Positions 37,801 through 54,544 of a DNA stretch of 64,000 nucleotides are shown here, piece after piece. The translations under genes and the position numbers were made by a program. The notes under the pieces are model-generated. The model saw nothing but the letters and a program-made list of their open reading frames with translations, was not told the origin of the DNA and did no database searches. Source of the DNA: Zygnema cylindricum. Lineage: Eukaryota > Streptophyta > Zygnematophyceae > Zygnematales > Zygnemataceae. Where the stretch lies: assembly GCA_037447655.1 (NCBI GenBank), contig JBBHKE010000387.1, positions 64,001 through 128,000 of the forward strand. Direction: 5' to 3'. How positions within the stretch are numbered: position 1 is the stretch's first letter; each line of letters starts with the position of its first letter.

Positions 37801-37963
37801 AGATGCTGTAAAGATTCCTAAAATCGGGGGATAGAATGGACGATCCCAAAAGAGGGATTAATAAGCCAGGAGATGCTGTAAAGATTCCTAGAATCGGGGG
37901 ATAGAATGGACGACGAATGGACGATCCCAAAAGAGGGATTAATAAGCCAGGAGATGCTGTAAA
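37801..37963. repeat. Tandem repeat of a 70-bp unit (about 2.2 copies)
   Basis: The unit starting AGATGCTGTAAAGATTCCT occurs at 37801-37870 and 37871-37951 and begins again at 37952. The second copy contains an extra 11-bp duplication around GAATGGACG. It lies just upstream of the putative secreted-protein start. Confidence 0.93.
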
Positions 37964-38480
37964 AAATATGGCGAGAGAATTAATGCGAGAGTGTTAGAGA
38001 GATCAAAAGAATTCGGGAAAAAGGATTGAGATGAAGCCTTTTCAGGATTGCACTTTGTTTTCTGTAACTCACAATGGTCAAGATGGAGGGCAGCATCCCT
38101 TTATTCTGCCCTCCTTTTGGTTTTTTTTAGAGAAGTTGCTATAACAGATTTTTTTTGTTGTTGACCGTAATGCAGTTCCCCTCCTGTGAGCCGTCGATGA
38201 TGCGGGCTTGAGATCGAACGCATCCGCGCGATTCTAAAATGGCACACGTCATTTTGGTGATGGTCGTCGATCTCCAAAGCTAAAAAAAAACCTTTTTCGT
38301 GGAAACTACGGCCCTAACTTTCAAAATCCCGCCGAAAATTTCCCGCTCCTCCAGCGGTAACGTCTTGGAGTAAAATAATATCCCTCCGTACGGTAGATCC
38401 ACCAAAACTTCGCAACAAGGATTTATATCATAGTTCAAAAGTAGGCGTTTTTTGGTAGGCCTTTTGTAGGCCGCCTTTAA

Positions 38481-38656
38481 CGTAAGTTGTGTTACGGGCT
38501 TTCCATGTGATCTTTTTAAATCGCTACTTTCATCAGCGACCGTCCAATCGTCCGAATCTGACGATAGTCCTATCGTAAGTTGTGTTATGGGCTTTTCATG
38601 TGATCTTCTTAGATCGTTACTTTCATCAACGACCGTCAGATCATCCAAATCTGACG
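38481..38656. repeat. Two tandem copies of a 93-bp unit
   Basis: Units 38481-38573 and 38574-38656 start GTAAGTTGTGTTA(C/T)GGGCTTT and end in a TCTGACG-type block. A minus-strand frame crosses both (38280-38648, repeated KPxTQLT.G words), but I see no family match and do not call it a gene. Confidence 0.85.
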
Positions 38657-39322
38657 GTTTAAATTAAAAGTCACTCAAAACTCACAGAAAAAGATTTTTT
38701 TGTCCGATTTTTTTTTCAAATTTAGACATTACGTTTAATTCTCTATCGATCCATGCGCAACTCAACCCTGTTACTATTTTATTTCATTTTGCGGCCAATA
38801 CAATATGGGTCTTAAGGCCATATTGTATGTTTTGCATACAATAGGCATATTGTATGGGCGTACGGTCACCTACTTTTGAACTATGATTTATATCGAAGCT
38901 AGTGCATAAACGATACTCGCCACTACCGCTTTAGTGTTACCTAAACTCCCTTCTGTATGGATCGAAAGATCGACACGCACTGTACAACCGCTTTAGCGCT
39001 TTCGTGGTCAGAGGGGCACAATGTAAAAACCGGCACTTGATTTAAGGCTCTTTGCGTTAACAATGATTCACGGTGCACGGTACACCGCAGAGGTCGCAAA
39101 AGTCAAAATTTTACATGACCGAAACCGATCGTTTTTTTTTTTTCAAAATCTGAGTAACCGACCCCCGACCGGGTTATGTCAAGCTCTAAAATTGTTAACC
39201 ATTAACCGACCGACGTTTACAAAAATAAAAGTTAACCGAAACTCGATTTCTTCCGACTAACCGTACCCGCCCGTAACCGAAAAGTACAAAAAAAATCTTA
39301 GTTTTTCATGACGTATGAATAA

Positions 39323-40274
39323 GGGCACTTTCCCATGCAACCGAAACTTTAGTCTTGTAACTTTGTTTTTAGCGAAGATTCTCCGTACTACTTTCAGAGC
39401 ATTCCTATGTAAAAAAATCAAATCGTTACTTTAGATCGTGACGGATGTAGACATGGGTGAAATTTGTGACGGTTTGTAGACGACTACAAAACTCGCGACA
39501 ATTGTTGACGTTTACAAAATAGCCACGTTTTTAGACTTCTATATACTTATGACATTGTAGATGTTTAGGGTTTGTGACATATTGACGTCACGCTCACTTA
39601 TGATGACGTCGACGTCACTGAATCTAAAACATTCTGCCATGGTTTTCCGATTTTGTTTTATCGTCCGTTCTCACTGTACTTGCCATCAAAATAAGCTAAA
39701 AGACAACCAAAAGAAACATTTTTTAGAGATCTTTCATTTGATACCTTTCTTGCTATTTTTCATTACAAGAATTGTGAGATATACACGTTAGTGGGAGAGG
39801 GAGAGAGAGAGAGGCGCTTTCACAGACTTCGCTTTTGCGAAATGGCGTCCGTTGGTCGAGACCCCTCCACTGCCTCTGTGCGGAAAAATGTGCACAGAAA
39901 AAAGTACGTACAGGCTGTAAACATGCAGTGGATTTTTTTTTTGAGAAAAAAATTGTCAAAAACCTCCGACGCGTGCGGAATCATACGCATATTCGCCCAC
40001 GTCGTGGAACTTTATTAAAATCACCTGGCGAGGTGATTTTATTAAAGTTTGAAGATGATCTGGAATGACGCGAAAGTGGGTCGAAACTCGCTAAACGATA
40101 AACGGCATCGCGATAGACGACAACCTGCGTTACAGCTAAAGTTTTAATGGAACGCAACTTGTACGGTGGTAATTTTAATTTTTTGGTACGGCTGCAGATT
40201 TTTTCCTTTTTTTTCAAGTTATGAAGGAAAACGATTTGAAAATAACTGTAACTTTAGCACATGGGAAAGTGCCC
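39323..40274. mobile_element. Harbinger-like MITE, family Hb-1, copy 2, nested in hAT-2
   Basis: Same GGGCACTTTCCCATG ends as the copy at 15495, 952 bp, with perfect TAA on both sides (39320-39322, 40275-40277). No transposase. Confidence 0.9.
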
Positions 40275-40277
40275 TAA

Positions 40278-41011
40278 GGGTAGAATTCCATTAGACGAAA
40301 GTGTGGTTCGTTACTTGACGCCGTACGTTTTCGTACAACGCAGTACTAAGCCGTACCTTTTTTTTTTTTTTCACACGAAACATCGTTACTGGAAAGATGT
40401 CGGGTAGCTCTAATGATGTAGGCGTAATTCTGGCCATTGGATATTCCGCTTTTTCAGATCCGCGAAGCAATTGTGCACATCATTCACTGTGAAGATACTC
40501 TCCTCGCGAGGGAATTTGCTTCATATTGGTCGTGTACAGTTGGTAAACGTGAAAATGCAAAAAAAAAATTGCTTTGAACAAGGGTTCACCGGTCAACACG
40601 TCGTACAGGCCATGTGTCACGTCGTACAATCCATGTATCGGGTGCCACACTAGATGTAGGTGAGCCGAAAATATTTTCGCACACTCCGTCTGACATCCAC
40701 CGCCATTCAAAGTTTGCCGCGTCTTTTTGCCATTCCGTTTCGAAATTTGTATTTCTATTTTCAAAATCAAAATCTGGCCGCAAACTTCACGCACGAATCA
40801 TTAACTAAATACGGTCGTACAAATATTTCGTTTTGACTTTCCGTTTGTATATTTTTTTAAGATTTCAAAATCTGGACTTTAACTTATGTGGCACCAATCA
40901 TAACTGAGGAAGGTTTATTATTAGCCCGACAAAATGGAATAGTCTTCCAGTTAAACGCTATTAGTAGTCTTGTCCGTACATTTATTGGGACCGCCTAATG
41001 GAATTACACCC
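40278..41011. mobile_element. Harbinger-like MITE, family Hb-3, abutting Hb-1
   Basis: Ends GGGTAGAATTCCATTAGACG and CGCCTAATGGAATTACACCC match at about 17 of 20 bases when inverted. TAA lies on both sides; the left TAA is shared with the right side of the Hb-1 copy. Confidence 0.85.
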
Positions 41012-41569
41012 TAAGCCAATAATTACGATATGTGGCGTTCTCTAAAATTTGCGAAATGAAGAGTGTTACTATTGTGTCATATTTGCGACGCTAATCATGA
41101 TGTCATGTACGTCCACGTTACCAAATAGTACAAAGTACAATAATGTTGGATTGTATGGACGGTACAAATATTTCATTTTTTTTTGTTTTTTTCGTTAACC
41201 GACAATAACCGACTTTTTTTTTCTTGTGAATCGACCGCCTGCACTTGCCCGCAACCGCCCGGCCCCCAAAATTTGGCAACCGAATCCGTTCCGGATCCGG
41301 CGCGGGCAGTCGGTTAACAATCGGTCACGGTTTCGGTTGACCGTTTGCGACCTCTAGTACACCGTGAATCGCTATTAGCCTAATGAAATAGATAGCGTAA
41401 TGAAACAATTAGCGTTATTTACGCTATTTGGAATTTTGAGGGGTTTTAAAGGAAATCATTTACTCTAATTTGTTTTTTAAAGGGTTTTCAATAATTATAT
41501 TTGAGAATTCGGGTAAAAAAAGGGATACCGTAATTAGAGTTATTGACGCTAATAGCGACTCACAGTGTA

Positions 41570-43609
41570 CAACTCAAAAGCGATATTAGCGTCACTTAAA
41601 ACATATACTTTCTGTCCAACTTTAAAGTTGACCGTCGCGATGTAAAGGTGAGGTTACTAACGTGTCTCCGAAGAAAACGTTAAGCGGACAAGTTTGCGCT
41701 GAAAAAGGTAATACGTGAATTAGTGTTCCGTATCGGGCAAAACTTTATCACGAAAAAACCTCTACCGCTAAATATCGGTTATTGAAATGTGAGGGTTCCC
41801 ACGATATCGCTCCATAACCAACAAGTTTTTTATCACCAATAAGTGTAATTATAAAGTATACTACGTCATAATACTTTATACTATATTGTATTACGTTATG
41901 TATATTAGTTAGTGTGGGGTGCCACGTATGTCAATCCGTTCTGTATTTCTGTACAAAAGAATACAAGAACATGGTTTTTATCGAACAACTATCGCTAATA
42001 ATTATCACGACCGATATTTATAGGAAAATCCATCACGGTGATGGTGTTACCGACATACTGGACCAATATACTGTTTATCGGCAGGTCAAATAAGATAGGT
42101 ATCAGTTATTGGCAAATGGTTAGCGATGTTGAACACAAAGTTTTAGAGGAAAAAAACATTGACGTTCATGTAGTACACCCTAGTCACTATTAATGTTAAA
42201 AAATAATAAGCTTAAATAAACAAATGTGGTTGTTGACTCGGTTTTTGGTTTAAGGGCCTAAAACCAACTAGAATTACGCTAATTTATACACTTAACACTA
42301 CATTGTGGACCGCTTATAATATAGATAACACTATATTCGCGCCCTTTTTTTGGCGACGAGACAGACACTGGAAAGTGCTCTACAAATTGATTCCTACTAA
42401 CAAAAACGGGCGAAATCATACGAATCCGTTGCCACACGTTCATACGCCGACTATAAGAACACATGTTGGAGGGGTTACACTATTAGAATGTGTACCAGTA
42501 GACGACATAAAAATGAGCAAGGGGTCTATTTGCTCGATTGCTCACGTTATGGGGAGCGATTAGGAACACATGATATGGTACAAGATGCAATTCATACCAT
42601 GTGTTGTGAACTAGGATACCCGGGCAAGCTCGAGGTGTTACATATACTAAAGTCGTGTTCTCAATCTAGGGGTACATAGGGCCCTAATGTGGATCTTCCA
42701 TTTTTACATGTCGTGGTCACCATGTTTCCTCGAGCGCGCCATTGCATAATGGTGTTGCAGCTTGGGGTGCAGCGGGTTCCAAATAACGAGATTACGCGCA
42801 CCGAGATCCAACTAATGGATTCACACCATTTGCATTGGAGATATTTGGGACCTTGGACTCTTCCGTCGAGAACTTTTTACGCGACTGCGCTCGACGATCT
42901 TTCCATGTTACAAGACTTGACATCCCTTCCCTTGCTCTCATGTCGGCTTTCCACAGCCAACGCATCTCACTTTCCCTTCAACGTTCCCAAGCTTCAGCCA
43001 TTATCCGATAGAGCACGGCGGTGACTAATGGCTGAGGATTGCAAGACTTACCCTCGCGCCACCAGACGCATACTGACGATATTTGTAGTTTTAATCTTTA
43101 ACGTGGCATGGTCCCAAGCTTTTGTATTTAGGGTAGTTTGTTGTGTTTAAACGATTTGATTTTGTTTTACTTGCTTCCTTTTTTTTTTAGGCTGTTGAAC
43201 AACCTTCATTTTGCTTTTACTCCTTTAGGATTTTTTTTTTTTACCTTTGCCGGTAATCAATTGTTTTTAGTGACTATCATATTTTGTGTTTTGATGGTTT
43301 TACCATTGCCTGTTTGGATTTTTTTTTCTATATATGGGTATCGAAGTTAGTGTTAGATGTATACATTAGAGTTGATGTTGTGTTGACCAAAGGTCATGAA
43401 ACCCAATATAGGGTCAATAATTCCATAACACCGAAAGCGGTTTGCGGTGTTATCAACGCTTTCAAGTCGAACTTAAAACTATGAAGTATACAACACGACC
43501 GTACTGCCTTTTACAACATATACACTGATTCGTATTGTATTCTATTTCAAGCCGAACTTGAAACTGTAAAATCTATACCACGACCGTACTGCCATTTCAA
43601 AGTTTCAAA
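41570..43609. other. No gene recognised; one higher-GC patch
   Basis: 42690-43030 is richer in G and C than its surroundings and open on the plus strand for about 110 codons without any family resemblance. Two copies of a block ending ACGACCGTACTGCC lie at about 43462-43507 and 43548-43594. Confidence 0.4.
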
Positions 43610-44332
43610 CATAGTTGTTCAAATCGCACGATTTTTTCCTTTTTTGCGATTGAAACGTATAATTCGTGACTTTTGAAAAAATCGTAAAAAAACATGTACT
43701 GTAAACTGAAACTTGAATTTTACGGGAACCTGTAAACTAATTACTGTAACTGTACATTTTTTTACGTATATATACGGAATATAACGGGAAATATGCGTTG
43801 CACTTATAGGTACTTTCTGTTCAGTGAACTGAACAGAAATACCACGGATTTTGTACGTTATATAATCGAAAATGTACGGACATTTTCGAAAAGAGACGTT
43901 GAACGTCACAATAATTTTGCGCGTTCAGTTTGAAAATTGTACGGGCGTCTTCTTCAATTTTTTTTGAAAGAAAACGCCATGGAACAGAGACGAATTCTAA
44001 AAGTGCGATGTTCGTAGCATTCGAACCCGGCTGAGTTATTTCATGAATAATATTTTAAGGTGAATGACAGGAATATCATTTGGTAAAGTCATTCAGGTAT
44101 TAAAGAAAAATTGTGATAAAATTATAAACAGTTTATGTTTTTATCACTCATTAAACAGGAAAAACTTGCAAACTGCGTTATATGTAATAGTTTTTTGTTT
44201 TCTTATGTACGGAATAGTACGGAAGGAAATTCATTAACGATTTTTTGCGATTTGATCAAAAGGTTCAATGCGTTTGTTACGTATAATTCGTCACGTACGG
44301 TACGTTCGCACTAATCGCCGTGAACAACTATG
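43610..44332. mobile_element. Non-autonomous hAT-like element, family hAT-1, copy 2
   Basis: Perfect inverted ends CATAGTTGTTCA and TGAACAACTATG with 8-bp duplication GTTTCAAA (43602-43609, 44333-44340). Length 723 bp. No transposase. Confidence 0.9.
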
Positions 44333-44518
44333 GTTTCAAACATTATCAATGATTCGCACTGTATTCTAAACCGCGTGCAGCGATTCAAGGCGCACCGTGC
44401 CGCTGGAAGACAGGAAGCACAAAAGCATGGCGGAAGGCGTTCTCATTTTTTTGACGAAAGGCGCCACGTACTCTATTTAGTATTTACCGCGCGTTACGCA
44501 CTAAATACTAAATACACC

Positions 44519-44528
44519 NNNNNNNNNN
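44519..44528. other. Assembly gap (10 N)
   Basis: Ten undetermined bases. The sequence to the right is the tail of a Hb-2-like MITE whose left end is missing, so the true gap is probably hundreds of bases. Confidence 0.97.
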
Positions 44529-44966
44529 TTTTATTTTTTACAGCGAAACGCTGGACATGCTAAAAAAAAAGTCCCCAGAAAGCAAAAAAAAATCGTACAG
44601 GTCGCAAAGCGACATTTTTTATTTTTTTTTTATCAACCTAAAATTTTCCCACTCGTGTAGCGCGTGCGTGGACCGTTTTTTATTCGCCGTTTCCAAGGTA
44701 CTTTCCTTGAAATCAAGTCGCGAGGTGATTTTTGATGAAGTTTTTTGACGGGCTGAATTCTCTTGCCCGGGGGTCGAAAAAAGGAAAACGCCAAAATTTG
44801 CTAACATGACGACAAACAGGAAGTACACTCAAAGTATCGACTTGACCTTTGCAGTACTTTTGAAGAATTGCTTTTATTGTACGGTTAAAGTTTTTCTCGT
44901 ACGGAATTGCGTTTTGGGTGAAAACGACAGATTAAAGTCGATACTTTAATACATGGGGACGCACCC
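44529..44966. mobile_element. Harbinger-like MITE, family Hb-2, right part only
   Basis: The right end ACATGGGGACGCACCC followed by TAA matches the end of the Hb-2 copies at 31783 and 56251. The left part is lost in the assembly gap. Confidence 0.7.
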
Positions 44967-44969
44967 TAA

Positions 44970-45346
44970 CGCGCATTCAGCCACATATCTAAAGACCGTC
45001 AATCTTCACCAAGGACAAAAATAAAGGTGCAGCACCGACAACCCCGGCGCGCTCTATCCAGTTTCGCAATGATAACATTGCGCGCCGACGACAATTTCCC
45101 AACAATAACTTTGTCGGTGGGGATATTCTGCCCGGTGACTACAGTAATTTGAAGCTTGGGCGGTGTGCGCAGGTGTTAAAAGTAAAAGATGTTTTTGTCG
45201 TTTTGGCAGGAAATGGAACTTGCAACGAAAAACCTTACGGCGAATCTTACGCCCGTATGAAAAATGTGTGCTAACCAAAGTACATTTTGCGTCATTTTTA
45301 ACTTTAAATGAAGTACAATTTGGCGTTATTGTATTTTCGACCACTA
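44970..45346. other. Short coding-like patch, not assignable
   Basis: The plus strand is open from about 44995 to 45268 without a good start codon; the middle reads FVGGDILPGDYSNLKLG. GC is locally raised. This could be an exon remnant. No family recognised. Confidence 0.25.
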
Positions 45347-45962
45347 CAGCGCGAATCATAATTAGAGTAATGAAAAGATTAGAGTAAAAAAACCAAAAAA
45401 AAAATAAGAGTAATGAACTCTAATTTATGTGATAGAACTTTTTCACAGAGGAAGTTAACTCTAATTTATTTAAGTACTCTATATTGGGTTATATCGGCAA
45501 TAATTATCCGCGCTGAATTTATGAACACTAAATTACGTATGCGTACAAAATCTGTCAGTCCGTATAGTTTTGACGTTATTATGACGTTAGTACTATTTGT
45601 CGCGATGAATGTCAGTTAATGTTCACACTGACGACGATGCTGTCGACGGACGAGAGTTATGCGAACGGCTTTTTTTCGATGTGATTGATTTTTTGTTTAA
45701 TACGATTTCACGTGCGAGCGCCATTCTATTAAATCATTATTTGTACCTTTCTACTTATAAAAGTACAACTCTGCACGGTCGGACGTCGTTCGTACTCAAC
45801 ACTATTTAAAACGAACTTATATTAGAATTTTTCACGCTAGTTAAAACTTCCCCTTAAATAGTATTATAAAAAATTTAGAATCATCTACTCTATTTAAGGT
45901 AATAAAGTCGAAATTTAGGGCGACCGAATTAGCGTTAATTACTCTAATTACGATTCGCGGTG
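45347..45962. mobile_element. TA-flanked MITE (mariner-like ends), copy 2
   Basis: Ends CAGCGCGAATCATAATTAG and CTAATTACGATTCGCGGTG, flanked by TA on both sides; 616 bp. The ends match those of the element at 39083-41567. Confidence 0.75.
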
Positions 45963-46464
45963 TACTGTACAGTACAGTACCATGTCATGCCAGGTCATCT
46001 TCAAACTTCTATTGAGATCTACTCGCGAGGTGATTTTATTTACAGTAATAGCTGATCGACGAATACAAAAACTTCATCGCACGCGTCAAACGTCTTCGAA
46101 AGTTTTTGTACGAGGGATAGTCACGCTATTTTTTACAATCTGGCGGACGTCGGAACACGTCGCCTTGGCCATGTGCCTCCAGACAAATCCATAAAAATCC
46201 AAAAATATATATCTTTGACCACCAGAAAAAAACAAGGCTGGCTGTCTGACCGTGATAATATGACAACTGTCATATGTGTAAATCCTGAAAGTCAAACTTC
46301 CATGAGCTAAAATGGCACAGTCCTACGTACGAATTCACATAACGACAAAAAATGTTGCTGAGGACAATGATGAATAGGGAGCTGTCAAATTGTTATGTTT
46401 GAAAAAGTCAATCCTGACCTATTCTTATCTGGACAAAACAGTACCAGATGACGCGAACCAGCGT

Positions 46465-46923
46465 CAGAGGTCACAATCGGGTAACCGAATCCGTACCCGA
46501 CCGTCACCCGACCGCCCGCCTCGGATCCGGAACGGATTCGGGTGCCAAATTGTGGGGGCCGGTCAGATTCGGGCGGGTGATTCACAAAAAAAAATCAGGT
46601 ACGGTCGGGTAATAAAAAAAACGGGAAAAAATGAAGGTTTTGTCCTGTCCATACTAGCCAACATTATTGTACTTTCTACTCTTGGTATCGTGGAAGGTAT
46701 AAGGGAGATGTACCATTCATTTTTTACTTATCAGGGTACGGGCGGGTACGGGGAGTCGCGAGAAATCGAGTTTCGGTTAACTTTTGTTTTCGTAAACGCG
46801 TTCGGATAGCGGTTAACAATTTTGGAGCGTGACAAAACGCGGTCGGGTATCGAATGTTCAGATCTTGAAAAAAAAAAAAAAGTCGGTTTCGGGTATCTAA
46901 AATTTTGACTTTTGCGACCTCTG
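46465..46923. mobile_element. Non-autonomous hAT-like element, family hAT-2, copy 2
   Basis: Perfect short inverted ends CAGAGGTC and GACCTCTG with the 8-bp duplication ACCAGCGT (46457-46464, 46924-46931). 459 bp, inverted relative to the copy at 39088, uninterrupted. Confidence 0.9.
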
Positions 46924-46931
46924 ACCAGCGT

Positions 46932-47627
46932 CTATACTCCGGAATCGGTCATGATACCGATTCCATCTCTCAGCCGATTCGACCGATGCATGATGACATC
47001 AAGGGCCAAGTGCCTTGGGACAATGTGGACGCGAATCCACAATGGAACCCTAACAAAAGAAAAAAACCATGAATTGTTCAAAAATTCTTAAGAGAAAGCC
47101 ATATTCTTTGCTTGTTTAAGAATGGGGTTTACTATTTAAGCATTCTTAATATTTTAAATAATAAAAAGGTGTAAAAGTGAAAAAATTATGGAGGCTTTGA
47201 TCGAAAAATATCACATCGTTGGTAATGTCGCATGCGCATCTCTCTTATGTTTATATTTTCTAGTCTTTTTTTTTTTCCCTCCTTGCATTGAAAGGCTTGT
47301 AGATTGCAAAAAAACTCATTTTGGACCTTTCCAAATGTCCCTTATGAAATGAAATATGTGTAAAATATGAAATTACTCATTTGTTCCGAAATTGTTTTTC
47401 TTTTCATTTGTCCTTTAGTAAAGGCCAAATTTGAAAAATTCATTCAATTTCAGTTTCAATTATTGGAGGATGACATCACCGTTTATTGTCTAGATTTAAC
47501 CACTTTCAACCTTTCTTATAAAGAAAATATAGCAATAAAAGTTATTGATGGTCAATTTTTCTTTCCACTATCAATCATTCGTGTTTTATTGTAATTTTCA
47601 TTTATGCCCATACAAAACAATTAACTA
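46932..47627. other. No gene recognised
   Basis: AT-rich sequence with no supported exon or terminal repeats. Confidence 0.5.
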
Positions 47628-47930
47628 GGATGCTCGATTCTATGATTTTTTATCATCTTATGTCTGCACCATTTTATTCTCGGTTCGAAGACATCTTCGA
47701 TGATTCGCTTATTCAATTCATTAATCCATTTTATGACCGAAACTCTCGATTCTCTGCTCGATTCTATGCTTCATTCTATGCTCTGTTTTCTGCTCATTTT
47801 TTTGCTCAATTCTATGATATCTATGCTTGATCCTACACTCGATTTTATGCTCAAAGATACAATCTAATTTATTATCCATTTTATGGTGTTATTCACGATT
47901 CTGTGCTTGATTCTATGCATTCTCTCCCTC
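47628..47930. repeat. Degenerate 12-bp tandem array (CTCGATTCTATG)n
   Basis: Repeated variants of CTCGATTCTATG, GCTTCATTCTATG and GCTTGATTCTATG over about 300 bp, followed by a CCCTCT microsatellite to about 47990. Confidence 0.8.
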
Positions 47931-48577
47931 CCTCTCCTCCTCTCCCCCCCCCTCCCCCTCCCCCTCCATCTCCCTCTCTCCCTCTTTGTTGACAACATCA
48001 TATTCTCAAATCCATCATAATGGGACAAAAAAATGCAATAAAAATTCAAAACAAAAGGGTGTCAAATTTTTTTTTAGAAATTTTTTCTTATGTCCATTTC
48101 GGATTTCTTTTGAACTCACTTTCTCCCAAAAAAGCTCCCTTTTCTTTTTCTATGTACATTTTGAGCTCAAATTTGAAGTGAAAATTGTCGACAACAACAT
48201 TGAGAAAACTAAAACATATCCCTCCCGTCTCTCTCCCCTTCCCTCTTTGTCTCTCCCTCCCTCCCTCTCTCTACTTCCCCGAGTATTTTTATTCCTGTCT
48301 ATTAGCAAAAAAAATTCTAACGACAATTCCAAAAACTTTCAAAAACTTAAAAGAGGATTTGATAAAACCGGCTAATTTCAAATCTTGCATTCCTTCAGTC
48401 CCTCTCGCTCCACCCCTCTTAAAACCGGAAAGTCCCAAAAGTCCCCTCTCCCTCTCTCTCTCTCCCTCTCCAAACAGAGTAAAAAACACCAAAGATCTTC
48501 TGTTGTCACTCGCTCCCTCTCGTCCCCCCCTCTCCCTCCCTTTCCCTCTCTCTCCCTCCCTCTCCCTCCCTCTCCCT

Positions 48578-53140
<4,563 letters not shown>

Positions 53141-53465
53141 AGTTTACTTATTTTCACCTTTTTTTTTCACTTTTTTTAAGCCTTTTTTAAGCCTCAAAAC
53201 ATAAACTTTTCACAAAACTATAAAAAAAAAAAAAAAAAAAACCTATTAAACAAAACTATTAAATCAAGACTATGAAGCAAAACTGCAAAATAAAGGCGGT
53301 TTCCTCAAAAAGACTCCATTCTCTTTCAAAAAAACTCACTCTTTTTTCGTTTTTCCGTCAGACTTTCAAAATATATGCATAGGAAACTGTACGGAAGATC
53401 CACACGAGCCTCTGAAAAGAGACACGTTGCAGTCACTTCCGCATATCGCCCCGCCAAAGAAGTGA

Positions 53466-53661
53466 CACGTGGCACCTTTCGTAGCATTTTCCATGCCAAT
53501 TATCTGCATTTATTAAAAACAAAAAAGAAACGAAAAATACGTATTTGAAATAAAGAAGCAAAGACGTTTTTTTGCATGAAAAACAGGTGGAGCGTAAAAA
53601 ATGAGGACAGCCATGGTTAGAGCAGCAGCATGCGGCTGAAACGTGGCAATTGACACGTGGC
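53466..53661. promoter_or_regulatory. G-box/ABRE-like cluster upstream of the 48578-53140 gene
   Basis: CACGTGGC occurs at 53466-53473 and 53654-53661 with a related AACGTGGC near 53640, 325-520 bp upstream of the start codon on the template side. Such clusters are typical of bZIP-regulated plant promoters; function is inferred. Confidence 0.45.
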
Positions 53662-53842
53662 AGTCGACACGTTACAATACGTTCTGTTTGTTTATTTCGT
53701 TATTTCGCTACAAAGATTCAAAAGAAAGTAAAAAATAAATAAAGAAACTGCCGGCGGAAAATTACATCGACCGGCCACTTGGCTTCGTTTTGGTGAAAGT
53801 CTCGTACTTTTTTTTTCGTACGTTATTGTAATTGCTTTCCCG

Positions 53843-54323
53843 CATAGATGTTCACGGCGTTTAGTGCGAGCGATTTAATCGCGACGAATTATACGAAACA
53901 AACGCATTGAACTTTTTGAAAAAATCGTAAAAATCGTTAATGAATTTTCGTCCGTACTATTTTGTACATGTAAACAAAAATAAATTTCACATATACCGCA
54001 GTTTGTACCATTTTCGTACATTTTCCGTATCTTTTCGTAATATTCCGTACATTTTTGTTGCAATTCCGTACATTCCCGTAAAATTTCTGTTCAGTTTACC
54101 GGACATAAAGTACTACGAAGTGCAACGCATCTTTTCGTCAAAATCCGTACAATTACCGTACATAACCGTACAGCATCGTAAAATAACGTACAGTTTCCGT
54201 GAATTAGCCGTTCAGTTTACCGGACAGAAAGTACATCGCGTTTTTTCCCGATTTATTCAAATGTCACGAATTATACGTTTTAATCGGAAAAAAGGAGAAA
54301 ATCGTGCGATTTGAACAACTATG
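53843..54323. mobile_element. Non-autonomous hAT-like element, family hAT-1, copy 3
   Basis: Ends CATAGATGTTCA and TTTGAACAACTATG with the perfect 8-bp duplication CTTTCCCG (53835-53842, 54324-54331). 481 bp. This copy fixes the duplication length at eight bases, because in the other two copies the next two bases also happen to repeat. Confidence 0.88.
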
Positions 54324-54544
54324 CTTTCCCGTCACACGGTGAACGAGAAAAAAACGTGAGCTTGGGAGTTCACACTGCGTTCATAAATACGCGGAATTGT
54401 ACGAACTACGAAGCTAATTCATGACATAGCGCTACCGTGCTGTAGCGTTGTCGTTATATGGTTGGATAATCACCAAGTTCGTGTTGGCCTGTTCACACTG
54501 CATGGACTTCAAAACTGGTAAAACTTAAAACAGTTGTGTGCTGT

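Larger units (their letters stand above)
39088..41356. mobile_element. Non-autonomous hAT-like element, family hAT-2, copy 1, carrying two MITEs
   Basis: Ends CAGAGGTCGCAAA and TTTGCGACCTCTA with the 8-bp duplication GTACACCG (39080-39087, 41357-41364). Two Harbinger-like MITEs (39323-40274 and 40278-41011) occupy most of it; the hAT sequence itself is about 580 bp and resembles the 459-bp copy at 46465-46923. Confidence 0.88.
39083..41567. mobile_element. TA-flanked MITE (mariner-like ends), interrupted by hAT-2
   Basis: Ends CACCGTGAATCGCTATTAG and CTAATAGCGACTCACAGTG are inverted repeats flanked by TA. Without the insert it is only about 208 bp. The hAT-2 element sits inside the left terminal repeat: its target duplication GTACACCG consists of the TA flank and first bases of this MITE. 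A related copy is at 45347-45962. Confidence 0.75.

Noticed and set aside
38280-38648. 122-codon minus-strand frame with an internal repeat
   Set aside because: The repeat is a DNA tandem duplication; there are no family features and no support outside the repeated part.
42689-43024. 111-codon plus-strand frame in a higher-GC patch
   Set aside because: No recognisable motif, splice context or repeat in homologous frames; kept only as a composition note.
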